Below the pieces are notes generated by a model. The model was given only the letters and a program-made list of their open reading frames with translations. It made no database searches and was not told the DNA's origin. This document shows, piece by piece, positions 34,839 through 44,184 of a stretch of DNA of 64,000 nucleotides. Source of the DNA: an uncultured Prolixibacteraceae bacterium (GTDB lineage: Bacteria; Bacteroidota; Bacteroidia; Bacteroidales; Prolixibacteraceae); NCBI GenBank assembly GCA_913063265.1, contig CAJXZG010000020.1:1-64000 (forward strand), written 5' to 3'. Both the position numbers and the translations under genes were made by a program. The first letter of the stretch is position 1. Each line of letters begins with the position of its first letter.

Positions 34839-36236
34839 ATGTTAGATCAATCTACCATATGTGCCATTTCAACTTCCCCCGGAATTGGGGCGATTGCAGT
34901 TATCAGGCTATCCGGTGCAAATGCCATTTCAATTTCCGACAAGATTTTTAAAAGTCCAAAAAAAGAAAAACGATTGGCAGAACAAGCGGCAAATACTATT
35001 CATTTTGGGAGAATAGAATTTAATAATGTGGTAATTGATGAAGTTGTGGTAAGCCTTTTTAGAAATCCACACTCTTTTACCGGTGAAGATATTGTTGAAA
35101 TATCGTGCCATGGTTCAACCTACATTCAACAAAAGATTCTTGAAGTTTTGGTTGAAAACGGTGCCCGACTGGCTTTACCCGGAGAATTTACCCAACGTGC
35201 ATTTTTAAATGGCAAAATGGATTTAAGTCAGGCAGAAGCTGTTGCCGATGTAATTTCCTCGTCGAATGCTGCGGCTCATAAACTGGCAATCAATCAAATG
35301 CGTGGTGGTTTTTCAAAAGAAATTAGTGATTTGCGCCAGCAACTGCTTCATTTTACTGCTATGGTTGAATTGGAACTCGATTTTGCTGAAGAAGAAGTTG
35401 AGTTTGCCGACCGGACTGAATTGCGAAATTTAACAGAACGTATTGAAAATCTTCTGCGAAAACTAAAGGATTCTTTTCAATTGGGTAATGCCATTAAAAA
35501 TGGTATTCCGGTGGCTATTGTAGGCGAAACCAATGTGGGAAAATCAACCCTCTTAAATGCACTTTTAAACGAAGATAAAGCCATTGTTTCTGATATTCAC
35601 GGAACAACCCGCGATGTAATTGAAGATGTGGTAAATATTCATGGCACTGCCTTCCGTTTTTTTGATACCGCCGGAATTAGGGATACAGAAGACCATATCG
35701 AAAATTTGGGCATAGAACGCAGTTACAGCAAATTAGAGCAGGCCACTGTTGTTTTGTTGGTTGTTGATACGCATAACCCCTTCCCGCTTGTTTTAAGCCG
35801 AATAAACAATATTCGCGAAAGAATATCTGATAATCAAACCCTTATAATTGTAGCCAATAAGATTGATTCGGGTTTACCGGATACGGTTCAGAATTTGGAA
35901 ACTCTGGATCTGAAGGATAACGAAAAGATGGTTTTTATAGCCGCAAAACAAAAAGAAAATATCGATGAACTAATCGATTATATGATTCATTCCATAAACA
36001 TAGAAGTTGCTGACCAGCAGGATGTAATTGTTACCAATGCCCGTCATTATGAGATTTTAAAAAATGCCCACGAATCAATTGTTCGGGTGTTAAACGGCCT
36101 TGATTCGGGAATCACCGGAGATTTTCTTGCCCAGGATATCCGCGAATGCCTCCACTACCTGGCCGAGATTACCGGGGAAGTCGGAACCGAAGAAGTGCTG
36201 GGGCATATCTTTAAGAATTTTTGTATCGGAAAGTAG
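34839..36236 (+). CDS. mnmE: tRNA modification GTPase MnmE
   Basis: 465 residues. An N-terminal tetrahydrofolate-binding domain comes first (ICAISTSPGIGAIAVIRLSG). A helical domain is interrupted by a G domain with G1 GETNVGKS, G2/G3 GTTRD and DTAGIRDTED, and G4 NKID. The C-terminal CIGK keeps the catalytic Cys. With MnmG it builds the cmnm5 group on wobble U34 of certain tRNAs. It immediately follows DUF4422 and should be translationally coupled. A terminator follows. Confidence 0.97.
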   Translation: MLDQSTICAISTSPGIGAIAVIRLSGANAISISDKIFKSPKKEKRLAEQAANTIHFGRIEFNNVVIDEVVVSLFRNPHSFTGEDIVEISCHGSTYIQQKILEVLVENGARLALPGEFTQRAFLNGKMDLSQAEAVADVISSSNAAAHKLAINQMRGGFSKEISDLRQQLLHFTAMVELELDFAEEEVEFADRTELRNLTERIENLLRKLKDSFQLGNAIKNGIPVAIVGETNVGKSTLLNALLNEDKAIVSDIHGTTRDVIEDVVNIHGTAFRFFDTAGIRDTEDHIENLGIERSYSKLEQATVVLLVVDTHNPFPLVLSRINNIRERISDNQTLIIVANKIDSGLPDTVQNLETLDLKDNEKMVFIAAKQKENIDELIDYMIHSINIEVADQQDVIVTNARHYEILKNAHESIVRVLNGLDSGITGDFLAQDIRECLHYLAEITGEVGTEEVLGHIFKNFCIGK

Positions 36237-36309
36237 TATTGTTTAAAACAAAGACAAATTTGATAAAAGTAACCGAAATCAACCTGTGAAAATTGTTTGT
36301 ATAAATAAG

Positions 36310-36343
36310 AAATGGGGTTTACTATACGAAGTCAACCCCATTT
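36310..36343. terminator. Terminator between mnmE and the T9SS cargo gene
   Basis: A perfect 10-base-pair stem (AAATGGGGTT against AACCCCATTT) with a 14-base loop, followed by T on the plus strand, in a convergent gap. Confidence 0.75.
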
Positions 36344-36365
36344 TTATCTCCACCAATTATAAAAC

Positions 36366-39300
36366 TTACCTTTTGTTGTAAATTACTTTTCCTACTGAAA
36401 CATTTTCATCTAAAGTTAATCTATAGATATATACTCCTGAAATAATTTCTGTGGGTGCATATTCAATGCGGTTAAATACTCCACCCTCAACTCTTTGTTC
36501 CATTAATCTCTCCACTAACTGGCCACTCAGATTATAAATTTCTAATATTACATAGGCATCATTAGCAGCTACAAACTCAAAATTCAATTTTGTGCTGAAG
36601 GGATTCGGGTAAACTCTTAAATCGGTGAGGTCTAATTTAGAAGTATTATTTTTTGTGAGTAATTCTTTATTTATCTCTCCTGATTTTATATCGTCGACAA
36701 TTGGGGTATATATACAATATAGCGAATATTTGTAATTAGCAAAACTGGCAGCTCCAAATGTTCCTGGCATTCCTGCTGTCCATGTGTCCGTAGACTGCGC
36801 TCTGGCTGGTGTACCTGCAGTGTATCTGACACCCGGATTGTTTTCGAATACAAACGACAACCATACTGTTTGACCATTGATTACAGTAACAGGATTTATT
36901 AAATCAATTGTTTGCCATATTTCTGATGAATTGACAGGTGTTAATGCAGTAACTCCAAGCCTTGATGATGGCGAACCAGATGCATCCGAATATACTCCCA
37001 ACAATACATCGCCTGATCCTCCATTGTGATAAACCGATAGGCTTTCTATTACTCCGGCTTCAGTAAATGTTACTGGTATGGCTCTGCGGTTGGCTTTAGT
37101 GCTTGTTGAACTGTAAACATCTAAATTACCTAAAGTTGAGGGCTGTGGCCCGGGTTCTTCCGGAGTATATGTACAGTAAAGCGAATATTTATAATTAGCA
37201 AAACTTGCAGCCCCAAATGTACCTGGCATTCCTGCTGACCATGTATCATCGGACTGTGCCCTGGCTGGTGTTCCCGCAGTATACCTGACTCCCGGGTTGT
37301 TTTCAAACACATACGACAACCATACAGTTTGACCATTTATTACATTAACGGGACTTATTAACGATATTGTCTGCCAACCGGCTGATGAATTGACAACTGT
37401 TGTTGTTGTTGCCCCAAGCAGAGACTGAGGTGCACCTGAATTGTCATAATATACTCCCATTAATATATTTCCTGTTCCTCCATTGTGATAAATCGAAAGG
37501 CTTTCTATAGCTCCTGCTTCTGTAAACGTTACTGGTATAGCCCTGCGGTTGGCTTTAGTGCTTGTTGAACTGTAAACTGTTGTATTGCCGAGCGTATTGC
37601 CGTCAACTGGCCCCGGAGAATAACAACAATATATTGAATAGATGTAATCTGCTGTTGAGGAAGTTCCAAAACTTGCAGGCATTCCACCTGACCATGTTGC
37701 AGTGGATGCTGCCCTTCCGGGAGTACCTGCAGTATAGCGGATGCCGGGATTGTTTTCAAATACCCATGCCAGCCAAAGGGTTTGACCTGAAGCCACATTT
37801 GCCGGACTTGTTAAATCCACCTTCTGCCATCCTTCAGAGCCACTAACAGGGGTTGAAGCGCTAACTCCAAGTCTTGTCCCTGGTAAAGCAGATGCATCAG
37901 AATACACCCCAAGAACCATATTTCCACTACCTCCATTATGGTATATGGCAATACTTTCAATAGAACCTGACTCACTTGCTGTAACCGGTACAGCCCTTCG
38001 GGTTGCACTTGTGGAAGTACTGCTGAATACGTCAGTATAACCCCAGGTATCATCACATAAAACAGGTGGTGGTGCAACACTAACTGTTACCTCCCAGTCT
38101 TGAACAGTTGTTCCATCCTGTGCAGTAACTGTATAGATTACCGGGTTTGAAAAATCATTTACCGTTGTACCGCTAACCTGTGTTACTCCCCCAACTTTTG
38201 CTGATGCGCCGGTAGAAAGTGTAAAATTGGAAACAAGGTTAGTTACATCTGTTCCATTCTCCACTTCTATATTTATGGTATATGCAGTTGTGTTAATGCT
38301 TGCATTTCCTGTTTGCGGAGGTAAGCCAAAAGTGTAGGTTAAGAAATCTGTTTTATTGGATTGAACAGTATAACCTATAATATTAACATTATCTATATAC
38401 CAACCACTACTCACATTGTTATAACCCAGCCATTCTTCAGAATGAAAATAAAATGCAATTTGAACTGTTGAATCAGTATATGAAGAAAGTGAAATATAAA
38501 ATGGAGTCCAAATTCCACTACTCGTATTACTAAATTGTGTAGAAATTGGAACCCAATCTCCATTATTAACTCTGATTTGTACTACCCCATAATCCGAATC
38601 TGAGAAACTGAACCAATGCCAAAATTGAACTGCTGGATTTTCTGATGCTGGAGGTACTACAAATGGCGGGCTTGCCAGTCTGCTATCTGACGGCTCCTGG
38701 TAGTTGCCCTCTAAGTTGGTCCCAACACAATTTTGCCCACTATGGGCATCGCTTGGTCCAAATGTTGGAATTCCGACTTCCCAGCTTCCCTCATCAACCG
38801 ACCAATCTCCAAATCCTGATTCGAAATCCTCCGGGCTATTTAGTACATATGGTCCTGTAACCAATGATACATCATCTATGTACCAACCACTACTTACATT
38901 ATTATAACCCAGCCATTCTTCAGAATGAAAATAAAATGCAATTTGAACTGTTGAACCAGCATAAGCTGATATGTCAACTGATCCATAGGACCAGGCATCA
39001 CTGCCATAATTATTCATTATTATTGATATGGATTCCCACTCACCACCACTTGTCTTTATTTGAACTTCGCCATAATCAGATTCCGCAAAGCTCATCCAAT
39101 ACCAAAAACGAAATCGTGGATTTTCTGATGCTGCAGGAACAACAAACGAAGTATATCTAATCAATCTTGTTGTTACTGGTTCAGAATAATTGCCAGCCAA
39201 AACCGTAGCTGCACAATTGTCACCAGCGTGGGCAGCATTTGGGCCACTTGTGGGTGTGCCAACTTCCCATGTACCATTATCAACATACCAATTATTATAC

Positions 39301-39401
39301 CAGTCGCCTTCAAAATCTTCACTCCAAAGTGTGGTTTGCCCTTGTGCTAAAAAAAGGGAAAACAGGACAAATAAAATTGTCAGGTAAACATTTTTTTTCA
39401 T
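36366..39401 (-). CDS. Large secreted T9SS cargo protein with MAM-like and triplicated domains
   Basis: I take ATG 39401 (1011 residues), because the 36 residues before it in frame are not signal-like while MKKNVYLTILFVLFSLFLAQ is. Domains in order are two MAM/lectin-like beta-sandwiches (about 24-185 and 190-345, both ending near NNVSSGWYIDDV/NV), a DUF5018-like/Ig-like unit (about 355-445), three closely similar modules of about 140 residues (about 450-885; SSTSTKANRRAIPVTFTEAG), and a type A sorting domain (about 935-1011; DLRVYPNPFS at its start, basic end YNKR). It should be exported by Sec, moved by T9SS and anchored or released at the surface. Function is unknown. Adhesion or glycan binding is plausible. 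Confidence 0.85.
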   Translation of the reverse strand: MKKNVYLTILFVLFSLFLAQGQTTLWSEDFEGDWYNNWYVDNGTWEVGTPTSGPNAAHAGDNCAATVLAGNYSEPVTTRLIRYTSFVVPAASENPRFRFWYWMSFAESDYGEVQIKTSGGEWESISIIMNNYGSDAWSYGSVDISAYAGSTVQIAFYFHSEEWLGYNNVSSGWYIDDVSLVTGPYVLNSPEDFESGFGDWSVDEGSWEVGIPTFGPSDAHSGQNCVGTNLEGNYQEPSDSRLASPPFVVPPASENPAVQFWHWFSFSDSDYGVVQIRVNNGDWVPISTQFSNTSSGIWTPFYISLSSYTDSTVQIAFYFHSEEWLGYNNVSSGWYIDNVNIIGYTVQSNKTDFLTYTFGLPPQTGNASINTTAYTINIEVENGTDVTNLVSNFTLSTGASAKVGGVTQVSGTTVNDFSNPVIYTVTAQDGTTVQDWEVTVSVAPPPVLCDDTWGYTDVFSSTSTSATRRAVPVTASESGSIESIAIYHNGGSGNMVLGVYSDASALPGTRLGVSASTPVSGSEGWQKVDLTSPANVASGQTLWLAWVFENNPGIRYTAGTPGRAASTATWSGGMPASFGTSSTADYIYSIYCCYSPGPVDGNTLGNTTVYSSTSTKANRRAIPVTFTEAGAIESLSIYHNGGTGNILMGVYYDNSGAPQSLLGATTTTVVNSSAGWQTISLISPVNVINGQTVWLSYVFENNPGVRYTAGTPARAQSDDTWSAGMPGTFGAASFANYKYSLYCTYTPEEPGPQPSTLGNLDVYSSTSTKANRRAIPVTFTEAGVIESLSVYHNGGSGDVLLGVYSDASGSPSSRLGVTALTPVNSSEIWQTIDLINPVTVINGQTVWLSFVFENNPGVRYTAGTPARAQSTDTWTAGMPGTFGAASFANYKYSLYCIYTPIVDDIKSGEINKELLTKNNTSKLDLTDLRVYPNPFSTKLNFEFVAANDAYVILEIYNLSGQLVERLMEQRVEGGVFNRIEYAPTEIISGVYIYRLTLDENVSVGKVIYNKR
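36703..38045 (-). repeat. Three in-gene tandem modules of about 430 bases
   Basis: Approximate units are 37612-38045, 37155-37592 and 36703-37130. The last two are the closest pair, sharing long identical stretches in DNA as well as protein, so one is probably a recent duplication. Confidence 0.65.
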
Positions 39402-39814
39402 GATTTTTGGTTTTAATTTATCGTTTAAAATCGCTTTATACCTAATTACGTTCCTGGTGTCACGACTTTTATCACACTTAATCATGAAAGGGTTTGTTGT
39501 AAGTAACAATGATAGGGAGCTAAAAGAGAAGAATTTAGTTTAGTTTGAAAAATACAAATAAACAGCGTTTTTTTAATTTAATATTCTCTAAAGAATATCA
39601 TGTTTTCATCAAAATTGCTGAGTTACCTACAAGTTAAAGAATACAGAAAAGAAAAACAAGCAGAATCTTTCTAAATTATCATGACAAGCACCTAAGATGT
39701 AGCGATTTAAGTGTTTTTTTATATGTTTATATTAGGTAACAAAATACTTTCATTTACCGAGGTATCGTATTTATTAAATTTATTGTCAATATTAAACCAG
39801 ATAAATTCCTTTCC
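39402..39814. other. 413-base gap upstream of the T9SS cargo gene
   Basis: No gene is seen. A small dyad ATATTCT-CTAA-AGAATAT lies at 39581-39598. The gap must hold the divergent promoters for the cargo gene and the HsmA-like gene, but no clear TAnnTTTG box stands out. Confidence 0.4.
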
Positions 39815-40192
39815 ATGTTTTTGTTTTCAACAATCACCATAACTCTCGCCCTTTTATTTTATTCGATTGGCGTATGGTCTGAACGTTGTTCACGCGAACT
39901 AAAAAAGTGGCACCTTTTTGCATTCTGGTTCGGTTTTGTTTTTGATGTTACCGGAACCTTAGCCATGCACTTTATTTCTGAAAATCCGTTTGACCTTACA
40001 GACTTTCATACATTAACCGGACAAATTGCCTTATGGCTAATGCTGGCACATGCAATATGGGCAACAAATGTTATTGTGAGGAACAAACAAAATCTAAAGA
40101 AAAAATTTCACCGATATAGTTTGCTTGTGTGGTTCATTTGGTTGATTCCTTATGTTGGAGGTATGATTATGGGAATGACATCAAGCCATTAA
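39815..40192 (+). CDS. HsmA/TIGR03987 family four-helix membrane protein
   Basis: 125 residues with four hydrophobic helices and the family pattern IGVWSERCSRELKKWHL, FDVTGTLAMHF, DFHTLTGQIALWLMLAHAIWA and the final GGMIMGM. The conserved His and Asp residues within helices are typical. The role of this family is not established. It stands alone and ends at a strong bidirectional terminator shared with the metal operon. Confidence 0.8.
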   Translation: MFLFSTITITLALLFYSIGVWSERCSRELKKWHLFAFWFGFVFDVTGTLAMHFISENPFDLTDFHTLTGQIALWLMLAHAIWATNVIVRNKQNLKKKFHRYSLLVWFIWLIPYVGGMIMGMTSSH

Positions 40193-40217
40193 AAATCAGA
40201 ACAGTTATGTTAATTGG

Positions 40218-40258
40218 AAAAATGCGGTTACAATATTAAATATTGTAACCGCATTTTT
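40218..40258. terminator. Bidirectional terminator
   Basis: An 18-base-pair perfect stem (AAAAATGCGGTTACAATA and its complement) with loop TTAAA, flanked by A on the left and T on the right. It serves both convergent transcripts. Confidence 0.9.
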
Positions 40259-40284
40259 TGAAAACTTTTAATTTTTAAAACACA

Positions 40285-40656
40285 TTAATGTTTATGCCCG
40301 GCATGAGAATCATGTTTTTCCCCGGAACGATCATAATGGCAGCAATCGGGAAGTTTATTGTAAACTTCATCTTTGGCTTTGTATTTCCCGGTATCATGTC
40401 CGGCTTTGGCAACAGCTTTCTGCACTTTTTCCATATCAGTCTTTGAATTATCAAAAGTTACCTCCAGCTGTTTTGTTTTTTTATCCCACTCTGCTGTGGA
40501 AACGCCTTCAACCGAAAGGGCTGCTTTTTCGATTCGTTTTTCACACATTCCACAATTTCCCTTTACTTCTACTTTTTTGTTTACGCTTTCAGCGAAAACC
40601 ATTACTGTTCCTATAAAAAACAGTGTTAGTAAACTTAAAATTTTTGTTTTCATCAT
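40285..40656 (-). CDS. Exported HMA-domain protein
   Basis: 123 residues (or 122 from the adjacent Met). A signal peptide covers about 1-22 (ILSLLTLFFIGTVMVFA). An HMA fold follows with the motif GNCGMC and VEGVSTAEWDKKTKQLEV. A Cys-His tail (CCHYDRSGEKHDSHAGHKH) could bind a second metal. It is a periplasmic metal chaperone or buffer, last gene in a five-gene minus-strand operon for Cu/Zn handling. It is similar in design to the protein at 2622-2996. Confidence 0.88.
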   Translation of the reverse strand: MMKTKILSLLTLFFIGTVMVFAESVNKKVEVKGNCGMCEKRIEKAALSVEGVSTAEWDKKTKQLEVTFDNSKTDMEKVQKAVAKAGHDTGKYKAKDEVYNKLPDCCHYDRSGEKHDSHAGHKH

Positions 40657-40691
40657 TATATAATTTTTTTTTAATAGAAGTATTACAAAAT

Positions 40692-41090
40692 TTACTCCTT
40701 GTCAAAACTGTCAACCACTATAGCTCCCATTGAAGCCGGAAATGCAATTATAATTATTCTTTTTATTGCAATCAAAGGATCTGAAAAAAGTGGCAATTTA
40801 TTTAAAGCAAACAATACAATTATTACAACTATTAATGTAACTCCATAATCTATCAAAACACGTTTGATGTATGTTGCCATACGATTTTTTACTTTTCCCT
40901 GGAAAATACCTTTCCATGCATATAAGCCAATAAAAATTAATGTAAGTAATACTATTATTCCAAGGTTTAAAAAGGGTATTGTTTTACTTAAGTTCCATGC
41001 TTCCTCTGTAAAAGCAATAGGTACTGATAAAACCGTTGACCCGATAATTACCTGACTTAGATCTTCAAAATCAATTTTCCTGAAATCCAT
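40692..41090 (-). CDS. DUF2391 integral membrane protein
   Basis: 132 residues with four hydrophobic segments. The segments VLSVPIAFTEEAWNLS and AFPASMGAIVVDSF match the DUF2391/TIGR02587 family, whose role is unknown. It lies between the cation transporter (55 bases upstream) and the HMA protein (35 bases downstream) and appears to belong to the metal operon, although DUF2391 genes are not restricted to such operons. Confidence 0.75.
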   Translation of the reverse strand: MDFRKIDFEDLSQVIIGSTVLSVPIAFTEEAWNLSKTIPFLNLGIIVLLTLIFIGLYAWKGIFQGKVKNRMATYIKRVLIDYGVTLIVVIIVLFALNKLPLFSDPLIAIKRIIIIAFPASMGAIVVDSFDKE

Positions 41091-41145
41091 TTTAGAAAAT
41101 TATTTACAATTCAAAAAAGTAAAACATTCTCTGATTATTCCAATT

Positions 41146-41967
41146 CTAATTGCCTAACTTTAAAATCCTAATTGCTCCTCGAATTACAATCAAAAAAACA
41201 ATCGATCCAACAATTAAATCCGGGAATTTAGAATTTGTGAGTAATACCAATATTCCTGCCAGAATAACACCTGCATTGATAATAACATCATTCGAAGTAA
41301 AAATCATACTTGCTTTCATGTGGGCTTCGTTGCTTTTGGATTTCTGAAGCAGGTATAGACATATGGCGTTTGCAATTAATGCCAAAACTGATACTGCAAT
41401 CATGATACGAAAATCGGGCATTGCTTCAACACCGATAAATCTTCGAACCACTTCAATAATTCCCAGTATTGCCAAAGTCAGTTGAAAGTAACCGCTTAAT
41501 CTGGCAACTTTCTTTTTTCGCGAAACAGCTGAACCAACAGCCCATAGGCTTAAACCATAAACAAAAGAATCTGCTAACATATCCAGGGAATCGGCAACCA
41601 AACCCATTGATTTGGAAATTAACCCTGTTGTCATTTCAATAATAAAAAATCCAAAGTTTATGAGTAAAACTGACCACAGGAGTTTTGATTGTACACTTGT
41701 ACTTTCTCTTACAAGCTCACTTTCTTCAATACTTTCTGTTTTGTATAATTTTGCCCCTAAATCCAGAGATTCCAACCTTTTTAGAATTTCTGAGTCTTTG
41801 TCGGTATGAAAAACTGCGAGATTACGTTTAGCAATATCAAATTCGAGTTTTTGTATAACATTCAAACCTTCCAGTTTCATCCGAATCATGTTTTCTTCGG
41901 AAGGGCAGTCCATTTTTGTTATATGAAATTCAGTCTTTAACACTTTTGGGTTTTTATACTCAAACAT
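41146..41967 (-). CDS. CDF-like cation efflux protein with degenerate HMA-like N-domain
   Basis: 273 residues. Residues about 10-80 resemble an HMA fold, but the motif reads MDCPSEE with only one cysteine. The membrane part has about six helices. DSLDMLADSFVYGLSLWAV carries the paired Asp motif of cation diffusion facilitators, and NDVIINAGVILAG the second conserved Asp/Asn region. It likely exports Zn, Co or a similar divalent ion. It is third in the metal operon, after the permease. Confidence 0.85.
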   Translation of the reverse strand: MFEYKNPKVLKTEFHITKMDCPSEENMIRMKLEGLNVIQKLEFDIAKRNLAVFHTDKDSEILKRLESLDLGAKLYKTESIEESELVRESTSVQSKLLWSVLLINFGFFIIEMTTGLISKSMGLVADSLDMLADSFVYGLSLWAVGSAVSRKKKVARLSGYFQLTLAILGIIEVVRRFIGVEAMPDFRIMIAVSVLALIANAICLYLLQKSKSNEAHMKASMIFTSNDVIINAGVILAGILVLLTNSKFPDLIVGSIVFLIVIRGAIRILKLGN

Positions 41968-42032
41968 AACTTAAATCATATTGTTTTAGGACGAAATCTA
42001 ATTTCGATTTAAGCCGAACTTTTGTAGTTTAT

Positions 42033-43289
42033 TTACCGGCAACTATATCCCAATGAATCAATGGTTTGTTTTGCTTTTTCAATTTCGATATTATCACCTT
42101 CCAGTGTAACCGTCTTGTCTGCCAGGTTTACCTGAGCACTTTTTACAAAGGGTAATTTTGCCAGATTGTTTTCTACATTGGCTTTACAATGATTACAAGT
42201 CATACCCTCTACTTTAATTGTTTTTGTTTCCATCGTGTTATTTATTTGTTGTTTTAAATTATTTTTTGACTCAAAGTATTTTTGGATGTATCCGTTAATA
42301 ATCAAAAGTAAAAGCAGAATTCCTGAAGCCAATTGCAACCAGTTTAAATGGTGCTCATGGAAGTGGCCCATATGATTTTGAGTGATTTGTGTAAACCATT
42401 CAAGCGGGAGTACATAATCGATAAGTAAACCAAAAGAAAGTGCACTGATAATAATGGTTCCAAGGTATGCAAACAAGCTTCGTCTGCCCAGCACTTTCCA
42501 AATCATTGTGATTGTTGCTGCGTTGGTTGCTGGTCCGGCCATTAACAAAACAAATGCTGCTCCGGGACTGATTCCCTTTAAAATTAAAATTGCAGCCAGG
42601 GGAATAGAACCCGTTGCACAAATATACAAGGGAATTGAAACCACAAGTATCAGCAACATTTGTAACAAAGGAGAGAGGTTTAAAATTTCAAAAAAATCAT
42701 TGGGAACCAATGCTGAAATAAAAGCTGCCAATACAAGTCCAATTACCAGCCATTTTGAAATATCCTGGATAAATTCAACAAACCCATAGCGAAAGATATC
42801 TTTTATTTTTTCAATTAAAGTTTTGTGTTTTTCTGTTGTCGTTGAGAATTGCTGTTCTTCATTTTCTCTTTTTGTAATTTGTGCAGTTACCAAACCTCCG
42901 CTTATACCTGTAATTAATGCAGCGACAGGGCGAATAACAGCAAAAGGCAAACCCATTAAAGAAAATGTTGCCAGTATTGAGTCAACACCGGTTTGAGGAG
43001 TGGAAATCATAAAAGACACAGTTCCTCCTTTTGAAGCCCCGTTTTTATAAAATGCCGTACCGGTGGGAATAACTCCACAGGAACACAGAGGTAAAGGGAT
43101 TCCGAATATCGATGCCAATACGGACGAACGCATTGATTTACCGTTGAAATACTTTTCAATACGCTGTTTTGGGATAAAAGCATAAAGTAAACCTGCAAAA
43201 AAGAATCCCAATAAAAGGTAGGGAGCCATTTCTCCAAGAATATTTACTAAGTCGATTAAAAACGTGTAAATGAAATTTCTTACTTCCAT
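42033..43289 (-). CDS. SO_0444-family Cu/Zn efflux permease with C-terminal HMA domain
   Basis: 418 residues. About eight membrane helices form a PF03773 permease with the signature PLPLCSCGVIPTG and the repeat-like PLYICATGSIPLAAILI. A His-containing loop (HMGHFHEHHLNW) lies near 320. The last 68 residues are a complete HMA domain with MTCNHC. This permease family is linked to copper or zinc efflux. The fused HMA domain would collect metal for the channel. It is 72 bases downstream of the AraC-type regulator and probably controlled by it. Confidence 0.9.
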   Translation of the reverse strand: MEVRNFIYTFLIDLVNILGEMAPYLLLGFFFAGLLYAFIPKQRIEKYFNGKSMRSSVLASIFGIPLPLCSCGVIPTGTAFYKNGASKGGTVSFMISTPQTGVDSILATFSLMGLPFAVIRPVAALITGISGGLVTAQITKRENEEQQFSTTTEKHKTLIEKIKDIFRYGFVEFIQDISKWLVIGLVLAAFISALVPNDFFEILNLSPLLQMLLILVVSIPLYICATGSIPLAAILILKGISPGAAFVLLMAGPATNAATITMIWKVLGRRSLFAYLGTIIISALSFGLLIDYVLPLEWFTQITQNHMGHFHEHHLNWLQLASGILLLLLIINGYIQKYFESKNNLKQQINNTMETKTIKVEGMTCNHCKANVENNLAKLPFVKSAQVNLADKTVTLEGDNIEIEKAKQTIDSLGYSCR

Positions 43290-43361
43290 ATTTGCAAAGT
43301 AAATAAGAAAGTGTGTCTATGTTATTACACGATTTTGGAAAAGAATTATGAAATTTTTAGA

Positions 43362-43931
43362 TCATAGCTCATCCAGAAATTTTCTTTTATTTCCTCCTAT
43401 TTTTTTAAAATGAGACGGCGTTAGACCGGTAACTTTCTTAAACTGGTTGGAGAGATGCTGAACACTGCTGTAGCCAAGTTGATATGATATTTCATTAAGT
43501 GTTAGCTCATCATAGACAAGCAATTCTTTCACTTTTTCAATCTTTTGATTGATAATATATTTTTCAATGGTAATGCCTTCAACTGAAGAAAAAAGATTGC
43601 TTAAATAGGAATAGTCATATCCCAGTTTCCCGGCGATATAATCTGAACTGTTTAGCTTTTCAAAACCGGAATCTGAATGATGGATTTTTTCAATTATTAG
43701 TGTTTTAATATTGCCTATAATTTTGCTTTTTTTATCATCTATCAGTTCAAATCCGTTTTCTTCAAGTACTTTTTTTATCTGACCTGTTTTTTGAATGTCT
43801 AAAGCCGTTGAAGTAATTACTTTCCCAAGTTCTATATGCTCTATCTCAATATTCAACTTCGTCAACTCCTCTCCCACTACTTTAATACAGCGAGGACAAA
43901 CCATATTTTTGATATATAAAACTGATTTCAT
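43362..43931 (-). CDS. AraC-type regulator with N-terminal metal-binding HMA-like domain
   Basis: I choose ATG 43931 (189 residues), 13 codons inside a longer frame, so that the HMA-like strand starts at the N-terminus. Residues 1-70 form a ferredoxin-like HMA domain with MVCPRC. Residues about 85-185 are an AraC DNA-binding domain with two HTH motifs (IAGKLGYDYSYLSNLFSS and LNEISYQLGYSSVQHLSNQF). The architecture suggests direct sensing of Cu or another thiophilic metal and activation of the downstream efflux operon. Family members of this layout are seen in Bacteroidota, but I know of no fixed name. Metal identity is inferred. Confidence 0.85.
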   Translation of the reverse strand: MKSVLYIKNMVCPRCIKVVGEELTKLNIEIEHIELGKVITSTALDIQKTGQIKKVLEENGFELIDDKKSKIIGNIKTLIIEKIHHSDSGFEKLNSSDYIAGKLGYDYSYLSNLFSSVEGITIEKYIINQKIEKVKELLVYDELTLNEISYQLGYSSVQHLSNQFKKVTGLTPSHFKKIGGNKRKFLDEL

Positions 43932-44184
43932 TTGAAACAAAAATATAAAATCATTCTTTTTAAAATGCAATCTTTTTTTTGCGAACAGTGCGTAAAATTT
44001 AATTTACTATCGTTAGTTATATGTTTCTTAAGAAGTAATTTGAATTGAAAGCAATGAACTCCTGTAACTAATGTAAAATTAATTCGTATTTAAAGGTCTT
44101 AAAATTACTATTTTGTAAAAAAATGGGTATCTTATATGTGGAAATACTATTATTTCACTCAAACAAGCAAAAAACATTAAAAAC

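Noticed and set aside
36703-38045. Repeated DNA as a CRISPR array
   Set aside because: Units are about 430 bases, lie in one continuous reading frame and encode a repeated protein domain.
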